Source of the DNA: Rhizaria sp. SCN 62-66 | Lineage: Eukaryota; Rhizaria, unplaced | DNA: 64,000 nt | NCBI GenBank assembly: GCA_001724265.1 | Contig: MEDY01000256.1 | Coordinates: 1-64,000, forward strand | Direction of reading: 5' to 3' | Shown: positions 1-10,225 of the stretch, piece after piece | How the letters are laid out: the number at the start of each line of letters is the position of its first letter | Numbering within the stretch: the first letter of the stretch is position 1 | Made by a program: the position numbers and the translations under genes | Notes under the pieces: model-generated | What the model was told of the DNA's origin: nothing | The model's input: only the letters and a program-made list of their open reading frames with translations | Databases searched by the model: none

Positions 1-138
1 GGCGAGACGGATGGGGGACGTACGGGAAGTGCCGTTCTTGCCGATGACGGTGGCCTCGTTGGGGTCGAGCCAGACCTTGCCCTTGCCGCAGGACATGACG
101 GACGCAGCGAGGCGCTTCTGAAGCTTGAGACTCACCAT
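1..138 (-). CDS. RPL19: Ribosomal protein eL19, N-terminal part (runs off left edge)
   Basis: This is the start of the cytosolic 60S ribosomal protein eL19, which binds 25S/28S rRNA on the large subunit. The 46 visible codons begin [14 protein letters not shown] and continue with [12 protein letters not shown], the N-terminal signature of the family. After WLDPNE the sequence (residues 29-46) departs from the usual NSRQNIRKL-type block but keeps SR and IR, so it still looks coding and no intron is needed before the edge. The start codon is at 138-136. On the minus strand it is immediately preceded by ACAAAACAG, which looks like a 3' splice acceptor, so an intron in the 5' UTR is possible. The rest of the gene lies outside the window. 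The family call is from remembered conservation. Confidence 0.85.
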   Translation of the reverse strand, partial: MVSLKLQKRLAASVMSCGKGKVWLDPNEATVIGKNGTSRTSPIRLA

Positions 139-770
139 CTGTTTTGTGGAGGACACGGGAAGACGAGTTGATTAAGAGTGCAAATACGTTAGATGCGATT
201 AAATTATATACTGAGAGGACAGAGGTAAAATGAGCGTTAAAATTGCAACGACGGTCACTAGACGCAGATATCGATGAAATGAATCCCCGCCCTCTAGCTG
301 CTCGTTGTCTGCCGGTCCGGCCAGTCTCGGTCCAACCCGCCGACCGGGCAGAAAGTTAAGCCGACCGAGATTGGACTGACGATCAACCAAGTCTCACAGT
401 CGGTCGGCTGGCCACAACTTGGCAGCAGACAGAGAGAGACTGGGGAACTGGGAGAGAGGAAAAAGCAAGAAAACTCTGCATCAAACGGGGTATTGTGATC
501 GCCAATTTCGCTGTAGTTTAGTGAGTGCATTGCCGACGAGGGTTTGCTTGTGTGATGTAATTTTATGTTTCTGTAGTGACCTGCTTATGCTGATAAACCG
601 AGGCTTAAATGTGAGCTCACCATGACACGATTCCCCGACGACGTTTTCGCTCTTATTTTCGCAGAACACCTTCCCGTAGGCCTTCACGGACACCCCCGAC
701 TTTTCCATCTTTTCCCTTTGACGTTGTTTGAAGCCGCACGAGCTTTCTGCCTTCAAGGAAGTCTTCCACC
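139..770. other. Divergent intergenic region between eL19 and the small membrane protein
   Basis: This 632-bp spacer should hold the promoters of the two divergent genes. It contains a local inverted repeat (TCTCGGTC near 335 with GACCGAGA near 362) and several CCGACC/CGGTC units. I see no coding exon, RNA gene or copy of the TTTTTTGCGAACC motif. Confidence 0.6.
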
Positions 771-989
771 ATGCTCAACACCCGCCAGCGCATCATCTTT
801 TCCCTCCTCATCATCCTCATCTTCATCTGCTTCGCCTCGTACTCGGCTGGCTACTGGTTCTTCTGGGCCGTTCCCACCCTGTCGACCTTCATGTGGCTCA
901 TCTGCGACATCCTCTTCCTCGACGACGACTCGTTCCTCTTCGAGCCCTCGTTCGCGGTCTGGCAGCGCAAGAGCGGCTCCAGCTACTAA
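771..989 (+). CDS. Small two-TM membrane protein, 72 aa
   Basis: The protein is 72 residues and single-exon. The ATG sits in a good eukaryotic context (CCACCATGC). Two hydrophobic stretches are visible, about residues 8-31 (rich in I, L and F) and 28-50, followed by a short acidic turn with DDD near residue 52 and a C-terminal tail ending in KSGSSY. This resembles small ER or mitochondrial membrane proteins that act as subunits or adaptors, but I do not recognise the family. GC-rich third positions inside an otherwise AT-richer area support real coding. The stop is TAA. The divergent neighbour is eL19. Function is unknown; a two-TM topology is inferred from hydrophobicity only. Confidence 0.75.
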   Translation: MLNTRQRIIFSLLIILIFICFASYSAGYWFFWAVPTLSTFMWLICDILFLDDDSFLFEPSFAVWQRKSGSSY

Positions 990-2631
990 GCCTAACGCTT
1001 AATAACGCTTCCTTTGTTTTTGATGTCGCCCAGCGCCCCGCTCCCGCGCCGCATGTGCACACCACGCTACTTGTACCGCGTGGTGCGTTGTGATGTGCCC
1101 TTGTGCCGCGCTACTCGCGCGGGGAAGGCCGTCTGAATCCGCGTAAATCGTGTTTGTGGCTCTCAAGTCGGCTTCTATTTGCCGCGCTCCCAAACATTCT
1201 TCCTGCTGTCTGCGGGAAACGCGGATTGACGGTGGATAACGTCGCTGCTACGAGCTATCTATGTATTAACGAGCTGTAGCAGCGCGTTGTGTAGGTCGAC
1301 GTAATATCTGTAAAAAGAAATTCTAAGAAAAATGTTATCAAAATTGTATTCAAAGAATACACTCATACAACCTCGTTTTGCACTCTCTCAATGTTCATTC
1401 TTTATTTTTTGCATCTATATTGAGTTCACCGTCAGAACTGTTTTGATTTTAGTGTCAACATGCAATGTTATTTGTTTTTTTGTTTTGTGATATTATTGTA
1501 TTGAAAACATATGTCCACACAATCACACTCAGTTGTCAGATCCTCCGCGTCACTGTTGCAGTTGCAGTTGCTACTGCTGATGTCCGTCACCGTCACTTGT
1601 CTCGGTCTCTCGAAGTGCGTCTCAATCTCATCGTAATGCTGTCGTTGCTAGTAGTGCCCAGTTTGCTGTTGATATTGCAGCAAGCAGAGTTTGTCAACTG
1701 CGTAAGTAACTGTCACTGTGATTGCCTAAGCAAAGTACTTCGACACAGCACGGCAAAGCAAAGCACAGCACAGGCCAGTGTGACCCAGCACGGCGCTGTA
1801 CCATGCTGCCACAGCTATTGCAGCAGCGTTAGCGTTACAGAAAAGCACAGTACGAACATAAACAACGAGTCAAAAGCGAATAGAATAGAGAACGGGAGAT
1901 CTTCGAGAGAAACAAGTACAAAAACATGTGACAAAAGCACGCATGCACACATACACACAGTAAGCGCGGAGTATTAGCACCAACTAAGGGCGATTGGCGG
2001 GACGAGTGAGAACACCTGTACAGAAATTAGCTCTCCAAGACCCAAGAAATAAAAGAAAAGATACAACATGAAGAAAAACACGAAATAGAACATAAACAAA
2101 AACAAAAGAAAATAGAAAGAGACATACGCTACTTTGATATTGTTACTTTTAGCATCAGATCACATCACACCTACCCAAAAAGCACCACGATTGCGCCAAA
2201 ACTTATCATAATGTTTTTGATATTATGCAGGTTAAAGTATTGGGAACAAATGCTCTGGTGCTCTGGTTCTAAAACGGGTATGACTGATGTTATTGTTGTA
2301 GTTTGCTACTAGAATTTTGTTGTTTGTTATTATTGTTATCGATGACTGCTATTGATTTGCGCAAGAGAATGACGCCGTCGTCGTCGCCTCCAGCCTCACT
2401 TAATGGCCTAATTCTCCTTGTTGAGATGCACAAAAAATGTAAAAAATATAATGACTAAAAAACTGATGAACACAATGAAAGAAAGGGAACGAAATATGCA
2501 AAAATAAAATAGAAGCACAGAACTCTTGACAATAGCAAAACAAGTCCCAACGTGAACATGACCACACAGCAAAGCACCGTGCTTATAGTCAGTTGTCAGT
2601 CACTTGCCAGCTCTCATCACGTCACAGGCAC
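990..2631. other. Convergent intergenic region, no gene seen
   Basis: This 1.64-kb spacer lies between two converging 3' ends and is the longest non-coding stretch in the window. It has low GC, A-rich runs around 2040-2130 and GC-poor simple sequence. It contains one GCGCCAAA (2193-2200), which is E2F-like in reverse orientation. The 170-codon open frame at 1465-1977 lacks the codon bias of the real genes. No RNA gene was recognised. Confidence 0.6.
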
Positions 2632-4975
2632 TTACTGCTTCTTCTGCGAGTCAAGCGAGAGCTGCATCATGCGCTTCGCCATGGCGTCTGAGCTCTCGAC
2701 GCCGCCCATGTTGCCGGCGGGGTGCTGCTGCTGGGGTTGCTGCGGCTGCTGTTGCATCATCATGTTCATGCCGCCCATGTTGCCCATGTTGGCCATGTTG
2801 TTCATGTTGTTCATGTTCATCTGGGCCTGCGCCTGTGCCTGTGCGTAGTGCTGCTGCTGCTGCAGCAGGAGCTGCTGCTGTTGCTGCTGCTGTTGCTGCT
2901 GGTGGTACGCCGCAGCGGCAGCGGGGTCGACGCCCGCGCTGTGCTGTTGCTGCTGTTGCTGCTGCTGTTGCTGCTGCTGCTGGTAGGCGTACATCTGCGC
3001 GGCCTGGGCGGCCTGAACCTTGGAGACGCGGTAGGCGTTAATGATGTTGACTGCGTTGGGGTCCATCGAGGGCTGCTCCATGATGGGCTGCTGCGCCCAG
3101 CGGCACGCCTCGACGTACTCGGCCATCGCCACCGCCACCGCGGGCCCCGCGCCCGCGGTGCCGTACTGCTGCTGCTGTTGCTGCTGTTGCTGCTGCTGCT
3201 GGAGAAGCATCTGCTGCTGCTGGAGCTGCTGCTGCTGCTGTTGCTGCTGCTGCGGATGCTGCGGATGCTGCGCCAGCGGGAGCATGTTGCCGGGCTGGAC
3301 GGGCGCGCCCCACTGCGGCTGCAGCGGCACAGCGCCGCCCGCGGCCACGGCCGCGGCTGCGGCCGCGGCTGCGGCGGCCGCGGCGGCGGCCTGCGCCTGC
3401 GCCTGTGCCTGTGCCGGGGTGAGGAGCTGGCCGTTCTGGCCCGGGAGGGCGCCGACGACGGGCGCGACGGCGTTGTTGTTAGCGCGCACCTGTTGCTGCT
3501 GCTGCCGGACCTGCTGCTGCTGCTGCTGCTGCTGGACGGCCGCAGGCACGGGCTGCACGGGCGCGGCGGCGGCCACGGGGGCCGGGGCCGGCGCCGGGAT
3601 GAGTCCCTCGTCGCCCTGGAGCCCGCCCATGGGTAGCGGGGGGCCGATGGTCACCGGCATGATCTGGTTCGACTGCGGGTTGTTGACGGCGTTCTCAGCG
3701 GCCTCGCGCTGGTACGCTGAGAGGATGGTCCAGTCGAAGACGAAGTCCTGCTGGTAGCCCTTGCGGAGGAAGAGGTCGCGGAAGAGGTTGCGCAGCTCGC
3801 GGTAGTCGGGCTTCTCGTCGAAGCCCAGGTTGTGCACTGCGCGGAAGTACGACTGGAACTCGCTGGGGAAGCCGGAGCACAGCACGTCGAGCGGAGTGCC
3901 GATCTTCTTCTCCGAGATGCGGTCGTACTTCTCGCGCTTGTTGTCCGCGCGGAGTCCCTGCCACGGCAGGTGGCCCTTGCAGAAGTAGACAAGCACGTAA
4001 CCCAGCGACTCGAGGTCGTCGCGGCGCGACTGCTCGCGGCCCACGTGCGTATTGATCGAGGCGTAGCGCGCGGTGCCGGTGAGCGACTTATTCTCCGAGT
4101 AGGCGATATGCTCCTGAGTCTTGGGGTCGCGGTAGCGCTTGGCGAGGCCGAAGTCGATGATGTAGACGATGTTCTCCTTCTTGTGCGTGCCGATGAGGAA
4201 GTTGTCGGGCTTGATGTCGCGGTGCACATAGTTGCGCGTGTGGACGAACTCGATGCGTTGCAGCAGCTGGTCCGCCAGCATCAGCGTCGTCTTGAGTGAG
4301 AACTTGCGGTTGCAGTAGTTAAACAGGTCCTCGAGCGAAGGGCCCAGGAGATCCAGCACCAGCGCGTGGTCGTCGGCGTCGCGGCCGAACCAGCGCAGGC
4401 AAGGGATGCCCGGGGGAATCTTGTTGCGCGGCTGCGCGAAGTACCTGTAATGATCAAACGACAACAAAGGAGGAATACAGAAGACAGAAGATGAGTGTTT
4501 AATAAAATGCAAACTTAGTAGAGCACTTGCAAAATTGAATAAACTAGACAAATAGGGCAACAACGTAGTTGTGCATGCGTGTGTCCAGAGGAAACCGAAG
4601 GTGTGGATATGAGCGCGGAGATGTGCGTGTAAATAATGCGTACTTGTAGAGCTTGGCCTCGTAGGCGAGCTGCGGGTGGCGTGTGGCCGTGCTCTCGCGC
4701 TTGATCGCGACCTCTTCCTGCGTCAGCAGCGACACGCCCAGGTGGATTGTGCCGAAGGAGCCGCCGCCGATCTTGCGGCCCTGACGGTAGCGCCCGGCGA
4801 CGACGTGCTCGCCGCGCTGGATCGCCTGCGTGGCCTCGGTCGATAGCTGCCGGTTCGTCAGCGGCAGCCCCAGGCGCGTGTTAGCCGCGATGGGGTTGTT
4901 CGCGCCCGCGGCGGGCACGGCACCCGCGCCGGCGGCGGGGGCTGCGGCCACGCGCGCGTTCTGCTGCGCGGGTAC

Positions 4976-5006
<31 letters not shown>

Positions 5007-5206
5007 GCAGCAGCAGCGGCGGCGGCGGCGGCGTTAGGGTCCATGGGAGCGCCGTAGCCGCCGACAGGCGCGGCAACGGCGGGGACTGGCACGGTGGGGT
5101 TGTAGGGCGCAAAGCCGCCGGGCATCTGCTGCTGCTGGGGCTGCTGCTGCTGCTGAGGGTAGCCGGGGGCGGCGCCGGTGAGGTCGGGCTGGTATGGAGT
5201 GCTCAT
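2632..5206 (-). CDS. Casein kinase 1 family Ser/Thr kinase with long polyQ tail
   Basis: This is a CK1-type protein kinase. Two exons (5206-4644 and 4444-2632) are joined across a 199-bp intron (GTACGC...TTACAG), giving 791 aa. Residues 1-138 are a Pro/Gln/Ala-rich leader that includes a 17-Ala run. The kinase domain covers about residues 139-430, with the Gly loop GGGSFG, VAIK lysine near 169, [10 protein letters not shown] catalytic loop, [10 protein letters not shown] in place of the usual DFG context, and the CK1-specific [10 protein letters not shown] block (CK1 replaces APE with SIN). The junction codon AA|G restores LYKYFAQ. The remaining 360 residues are Gln, Ala and Met/Asn repeats. 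CK1 enzymes phosphorylate primed acidic sites in membrane traffic, DNA repair and clock or Wnt-like pathways. The catalytic call is firm; the role of the tail is unknown and may drive condensation or turnover. Confidence 0.95.
2851..2983. repeat. CTG/TTG (CAG/CAA) trinucleotide tracts coding polyQ in CK1
   Basis: Mixed CTG and TTG triplets on the plus strand encode two Gln runs in the CK1 tail. Further tracts lie at about 3167-3252 and 3491-3537. Interruption by CAA codons should lower slippage compared with a pure CAG run. Confidence 0.9.
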
Positions 5207-6446
5207 TTTGCGGGGGATATACAGGCGTTAAAAGCTCGGGAAGGAACTTAAAGTGCAGGTATGTGCGTAGTGTGTGTCAGATCAAGCGCGATGGGAGAGT
5301 TTTCGATTAAACTGGGCAGATCCTGAGGAGCTGAACAGAATGAACTAGAAACCACAAGGTGAGGCGCTTAAACCGAGACGATGCGACAGTCGACGAACAA
5401 AAGCACGCAAAAACGGGCTGAGTGTTCACAAGAAGGGCGCAAGAGCACAATCAAGTGGTGAAAAAGACTTCAAACGGGCGCAGCGAGCAGGAAAAGCTTG
5501 CTGAGCGGCGAGGGAAGCGAGGCAACGCGGCGGAGACGAGAGCTGGCTACTGCGACACGGAAAGCCTGAGCTCGTCTGGTCTAGCCGAGCGACGGGGCGG
5601 TGCTCGAGGGCCGAAACGGGCGCAAACGCAGGCGCAAAGTGCAGGAGCGTACGGGGCGCGGGAAAAACCGGGTCGGGACGCGGGTGCTGAGAGAACAGAG
5701 CCGCGCAACGGGGGGACGGGGACGGCGGTCAGCAGGGACGCGCGCGTGGACTGGGGTGGGAGGCTGTGGCGGGACGAAGGAAAAGGATTGGGGCAAGCGC
5801 CGGAGAAAATTTGGGATGATATGAGTAGGAGTGAAAACTAAATTAATGGCGCATATAATGTGGGATTGAGCAAAAAAGGCATTACAGAGAGGTCTAGGGG
5901 GTCAACGACGGAGGCATGCAGCAAACGGCTGAGATCGTGACGCCTGCAGATCTCAAAAACAAAAGCACGTGAAAGGCGGCATACGTCGCAGCAGTCCACC
6001 ACACAAAGCGCATAATAGATAGAACACGTCTTGGTACTTCCCAGATAGCAGTTTGGCGCTCTCTACGCGGCCGATCACCCTCTGCAAATTGACTCTATTC
6101 ATGTCGTTTGGCCTTTCTTCTTACTGACCCCTTGTGGTGCAGACAGCTCGGTCCAGAGAGATCATCGCAGTGAGTGACGACCGACCGACCGAAAAATGTT
6201 GTTTGGACTTTTTTCGGTCCTGGTAGAAAAAGTAATTTCGGGTCGAGCGCGGTTGGGTGGACAGACTGGCCCCGAGATGGCGGCGGCAGACGGGTGTGAG
6301 TCGAATCGAGGAGAACTTAGACGGTTAGTTTGGGTATCTAGCGTGGTTGTGTTGGCTTTGTATATAACTCACCTTATTGCCTGCGTTCTTTTGTAATTCT
6401 CTAGTTTTCTTTTTTCTCTACTGATTGCGTCGTCGCTGCGCGCGGA
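5207..6446. other. Divergent intergenic region between CK1 and bS18m
   Basis: This 1.24-kb spacer holds the 5' sides of two divergent genes. The left part (5400-5830) is purine-rich on the plus strand, so it is a pyrimidine-rich leader on the CK1 strand. An E2F-like TTTGGCGC occurs at 6052-6059 and CCGACCGACCG repeats occur near 6180. Open frames here lack ATG starts or coding bias. I see no RNA gene. Confidence 0.6.
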
Positions 6447-9292
6447 ATGCTGCACGTTGCATCGACTCACACAACGCGGGGGGCCACCGCGGTGGTGCGC
6501 ATTGCCCAGCGTGCTGTCTCGTCTAAGACGCCGAGTGCGTCGTCGTCCAATGCTACCGACACCGTCCCTATCGAGACTCTTTACGGCAAAATTGAGGAGC
6601 GCCCTCGTGCCGAGGTTGACCGCTTGATCGGTGAGGCCAACAACGTCCAGCCCCTGCTCGAGACGACCGTAAGCCAGGAGTACCTCGAGTCGCTCACGGC
6701 CGCCTTCCGCTCCGCCGCGGATCGCGCCGAGCAGGACGTTATGGCCCAGGTCGCGCAGAACCCGCTGCTTAAGGGCAGCATGGAGTACGAGACTGTCGGT
6801 GCCGCGCCCTTGCGTCTCGGTCGCGACATCCTCAAGGCCAAGGCCTCGGGCTCGCTCGACCAGCTCAACCGCGACCTCAGTCTGTCCCACCTCAACACCC
6901 CCGACCTCCGCGCCCTCAACGTTGACCCTGCCACGCTAACCGTCGAGCCATCTGCCAAGGCCGCCGCCGCCGCCAAGGCCGCCGCTGCTTCTGCGGCTGC
7001 GGGCAAGGCCGGCAAGGGTGAGCTTAGCGGGCTGACCGACGCCCAGATCGATGAGATCCTGGACTTTCACCACCCGCCGCGCATGACCTACGAGCACGTC
7101 AAGCTGCTCAAGAACATCGACTACTCGCCCCTCGTCACTGCGGCCCGCAACTCGGTCGGCATGTTCACCGTCTCGGACGTCCTCCCGCTCGTCAACGGCA
7201 TCGCGGTACGTCACTCTCTCAAACCCCGGAATCATTTCATCGATCTCATGCTATATCTAAGAATGCTCTTCACTTATGTCAAGAACGTTCTTTTGCTTCA
7301 ATGACAACTTATTTATAGCTTGAATTGCTTTTGTTTTTCTTTAAATGTGTGGTTTATACTGTGTAACGTCGACGATGACAAACCTAATCCGACATCAATC
7401 TGAGGATGTTTTTCAACAATTTTTTATCCTGAGGGTCTGAGACACTACACGCTTTAAACACACTTTAAATCTCTTTGCAACATCAACACACCACTCTTTT
7501 TTCCCGCCAAACTCACTCTTTATTTTTTTTCTCTTTCTCTCCGTTTGCGTTATGTTGTTTCGCTTTGCGCTGACATCATAGGAGGATGCTGCTAAGCGCC
7601 TCACCGACGTCGGCCACGACGTCCGCCAAAAGCCCTTCGTGATCGAGGACACTTTCGACGTACGTCACTTATCACTCTCGCTGCATTTCTCTGATATCCG
7701 TCATATTCTTGCACTCAAAGCTGTTTACGAAACATGCGGCGCTCGCACGTCTTTGCCGTGCATTCGCGTTGGCACTGCAGACGACGAGGAGTCAGCTTGT
7801 GAAAGCAGTCTGAGGAGTGAATATCGGCGTGAACGTGTCTTGTATCTAAAGTGTTAATCTGTCGACGATGACAAACCTAATCCGACATCAATCTGAGGAT
7901 GTTTTTCAACAATTTTTTTATCCTGAGGGTCTGAGACTTTTTACCAACTTTTACACACACACACAACACTTCAAAAAAAAACTTGCAAGATCGCATTTGA
8001 TGAACAACAAACTCACACCTCTTTCTTTCTCGTGCTTTTCGTCTTTGACCTCCGCAACAACGCTCTCACAGACGATGCAAGGCAAGCTGAACAAGTGCCG
8101 CTTCTGCCGCCCCGACCCTTCCCAGGACAAGATCTTGACGATCCACTACTCGAACGTGGACCTGCTGCGCCAGTACATCTCCGAGACGGGCATGATCCTC
8201 TCGCGCCGCGTCACGAGCCTCTGCTCCTCGCACCAGCGCACGATGCGCTTCGCCATCAAGAACGCACGCTTCCTGGCGCTGCTGTCGTACACGAGCGACT
8301 GGCACGTCCCCTACTCGTACGTCAACCCCGCCAAGTACCCCGCCTGGCGCGATCAGCAGAACGCGCGCGACCAGGACGCCGCGGAGCGCCACGAGCGCAA
8401 GCAGGCGGACCTGGAGCTGTTGGCGTCGCTGCGCGACGGCGAGGAGCGCGACGCCGCCGTGGCCGCCATCAAGCTGCGCAAGGGCGTCGTGGCCAACTAC
8501 AACCCCGACATCGAGGCCAAGCTGGCGCACCTGCCGCCTCTGCTCACGGAGCCGCTGTACGACCGCTTTGCTCCGCCCAACGCGCGCGCGCCCGTGGCCG
8601 ACGCGGACCGCGACCTGATCCCGGGCATGCTGGCCGAGAAGCCGTCCCCGGCGATGCTGGCGTGGGCCGCCAAGCAGGCCGCCAAGGACGCGCAGGAGGA
8701 GGACGCGGCGCTCTTCGACCCCTTCTGGTCGCCTACCGAGGCCGCCGACGCGGGCGAGGCCGTGGCCAACGACGGCTGGGTGTCGGACGGTGAGCTCGAG
8801 TTCCTTCGCGATGCCGCGGCGACCGAGCCCGCCGAGGCCAAGGCCGCGCTCTACGCCGACCACCTCGCCGCGGCCCTCCGCGCGCGCCTGTCGCAGACGG
8901 TGAACCGCGAGGAGGCGCGCGCGCTGGCGGCCGAGCTGGAGGAGCTGGGCGTGGCTGGCGCGGAGCAGTTGCCCGACGCTATGGGCCTCTCAGGCGTCAC
9001 CGATGTCATGACCGACGCGCTGTCGGACGCCAACGTGCCCGCGCGCAAGCTGGCCGAGACTGTCTCTGTCCCGCGCGCCGAGGAGATCCTCCGCGGGTTG
9101 GGCATCGACGTCGACGCGCTCGTGGCCAAGGACGACGGCTTCGACGCCGTGGCGTGGGTGGAGAAGCTGCGCCAGATCCAGGCCGCCAACAAGCTGCGTG
9201 ACACCAAGAACCCGTTCGACCAGGGCGACCGCGTGGAGGACCTCAAGGCGCTCCACCGCCTTGGCTTCACCGGGCCCGCCAAGAAGATCTGA
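6447..9292 (+). CDS. MRPS18: Mitochondrial small-subunit ribosomal protein bS18m with large extensions; snoRNA host gene
   Basis: Three exons (6447-7205, 7582-7659, 8072-9292) splice in phase 0 to 685 aa. Introns are GTACGT...CATAG and GTACGT...TCACAG. The bS18 domain lies at about residues 285-365: CRFC, YSNVDLLRQYISETGMIL, a basic SRRVT segment, and the AIKNARFLALLSYT block with the same order as bacterial S18. S18 binds 16S/12S rRNA on the platform of the small ribosomal subunit. The N-terminus (MLHVASTHTTRG) is basic and Ser/Thr-rich, as in a mitochondrial presequence. The domain is flanked by about 285 residues upstream and 320 downstream, far beyond the 75-200 residues usual for S18; the extensions are Ala-rich and helical and match nothing I recognise. 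Each intron carries a box C/D snoRNA, so the transcript also makes rRNA guides. The domain call is firm; the mitochondrial location is inferred. Confidence 0.88.
7368..7443 (+). ncRNA. Box C/D snoRNA, copy A, in intron 1 of the bS18m gene
   Basis: This is a 76-nt intronic element. Box C is ACGATGA (7372-7378), D' is CTGA (7400-7403), and box D is CTGA (7437-7440). GTC at the 5' end pairs with GAC at the 3' end. In this copy flanking GTGTA (7361-7365) can also pair with TACAC (7446-7450), extending the terminal stem. The guide before box D, TATCCTGAGGG, is complementary to CCCUCAGGAUA, which I recall in a conserved segment of eukaryotic 25S/28S rRNA. By the D+5 rule the target is the U of CCCUCAGG. 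The 3' end is 138 nt before the acceptor. It should guide 2'-O-methylation with fibrillarin after splicing. Confidence 0.82.
7861..7937 (+). ncRNA. Box C/D snoRNA, copy B, in intron 2 of the bS18m gene
   Basis: This is a 77-nt element identical to copy A except for one extra T in an internal T run (seven instead of six). Boxes C, D' and D and both guide segments are unchanged. Identity stops at the snoRNA ends, and the flanking intron sequence is unrelated. Its 3' end is 134 nt from the acceptor, almost the same spacing as copy A. The external stem is weaker than in copy A, limited to GTC/GAC. Confidence 0.82.
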
Positions 9293-10225
9293 GTCTGCAA
9301 AGACTGAGTTCGCAAAGGCTGTGTCAGAGTCGACGACCAAGATGCCTCACTCGATCAGCAGCAGCAGTAGATTCGCTCGTTCTTATACGCGTGTGTCTGG
9401 GGTTGCTGTTGTCGGTGATGTCGCTGTCGGTGGTGTTGTGGTGGTGACGATGGTGGTATTTTTAATGTTGCTGACTGGTTGGAGTGAGGGAGGTGGTAAT
9501 GTAGTGAGGAGAAAGTGGGGTGAGGCTGGGGGATTTCTTTTCTAATTTATTCGTTTAAAACAAACAACAAACCGAGAAAAAATAGACACAAAACGTGCAT
9601 CTGCTACCCAAAGCATTATTGCCGATATCATATAATACACACTGTCTGCTTTGACAGGTCCTTATATTCCTTAAATGTGTTTGCGTAACTTTTCGTTCAC
9701 TGGTGACCGTTGTTAGTAGGGGGCCGAAAAAGTCGACTGGGAGAAAAAAGATGAGGGTTTGGCGCCTTAGCAAAAATTGGAATAGATCTGTGACGAATCG
9801 TCCGATTCAAAATTCAAACGTAGTTTGGTGCATACCCGTGAATATTTTATTTGGCTTTTATATGTATAGTCCTCTCAGCCACTCATGGCGCGTAGAGTCT
9901 ATCTTGGAAGACCTATCCCTTCCACCTACTCGTTGACACAGACGCACCACTTTCAACCCACTCTCGATCCACGTATCACTGTTTTCCATCGCGAGCGTAG
10001 CCTCGTCACTCTGTATATATTAACATATTCTATCAAAATCGCTTACTCATGTTCCATATCTGCTTGTTTGTGCTCCATTAAACTTTCTCGACAGCCAACT
10101 CCACCAACCTCACAAACCCGTTGGCGTTCGCCCCATCCGCGCCTTCGTCTGACGCCACAGCCCAGCCCCGTTCGTCCCTAGCCTTTTTTTCTTGCGCCTC
10201 GCCTGCGCCCTCTTATCTGCCCGTG
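9293..10225. other. Intergenic region between bS18m and CENP-C
   Basis: This 933-bp tandem spacer contains the bS18m 3' UTR (GC-richer to about 9540, with GTGGTG repeats) and an AT-rich CENP-C upstream region. E2F-like TTTGGCGC occurs at 9758-9765, about 460 bp before the CENP-C ATG. I see no exon or RNA gene. Confidence 0.6.

Noticed and set aside
1465-1977. 170-codon ATG-started open frame in the large spacer
   Set aside because: Low GC and no codon bias, with mixed Cys/His/Ser composition unlike any other gene here; no flanking splice or Kozak support.
5422-5841. 139-codon frame upstream of CK1
   Set aside because: It starts with GTG and reflects a purine-rich strand of the CK1 leader.
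10121-10225. N-terminal extension of CENP-C from a TTG codon
   Set aside because: Eukaryotic genes here all start with ATG; the first in-frame ATG is 10226.
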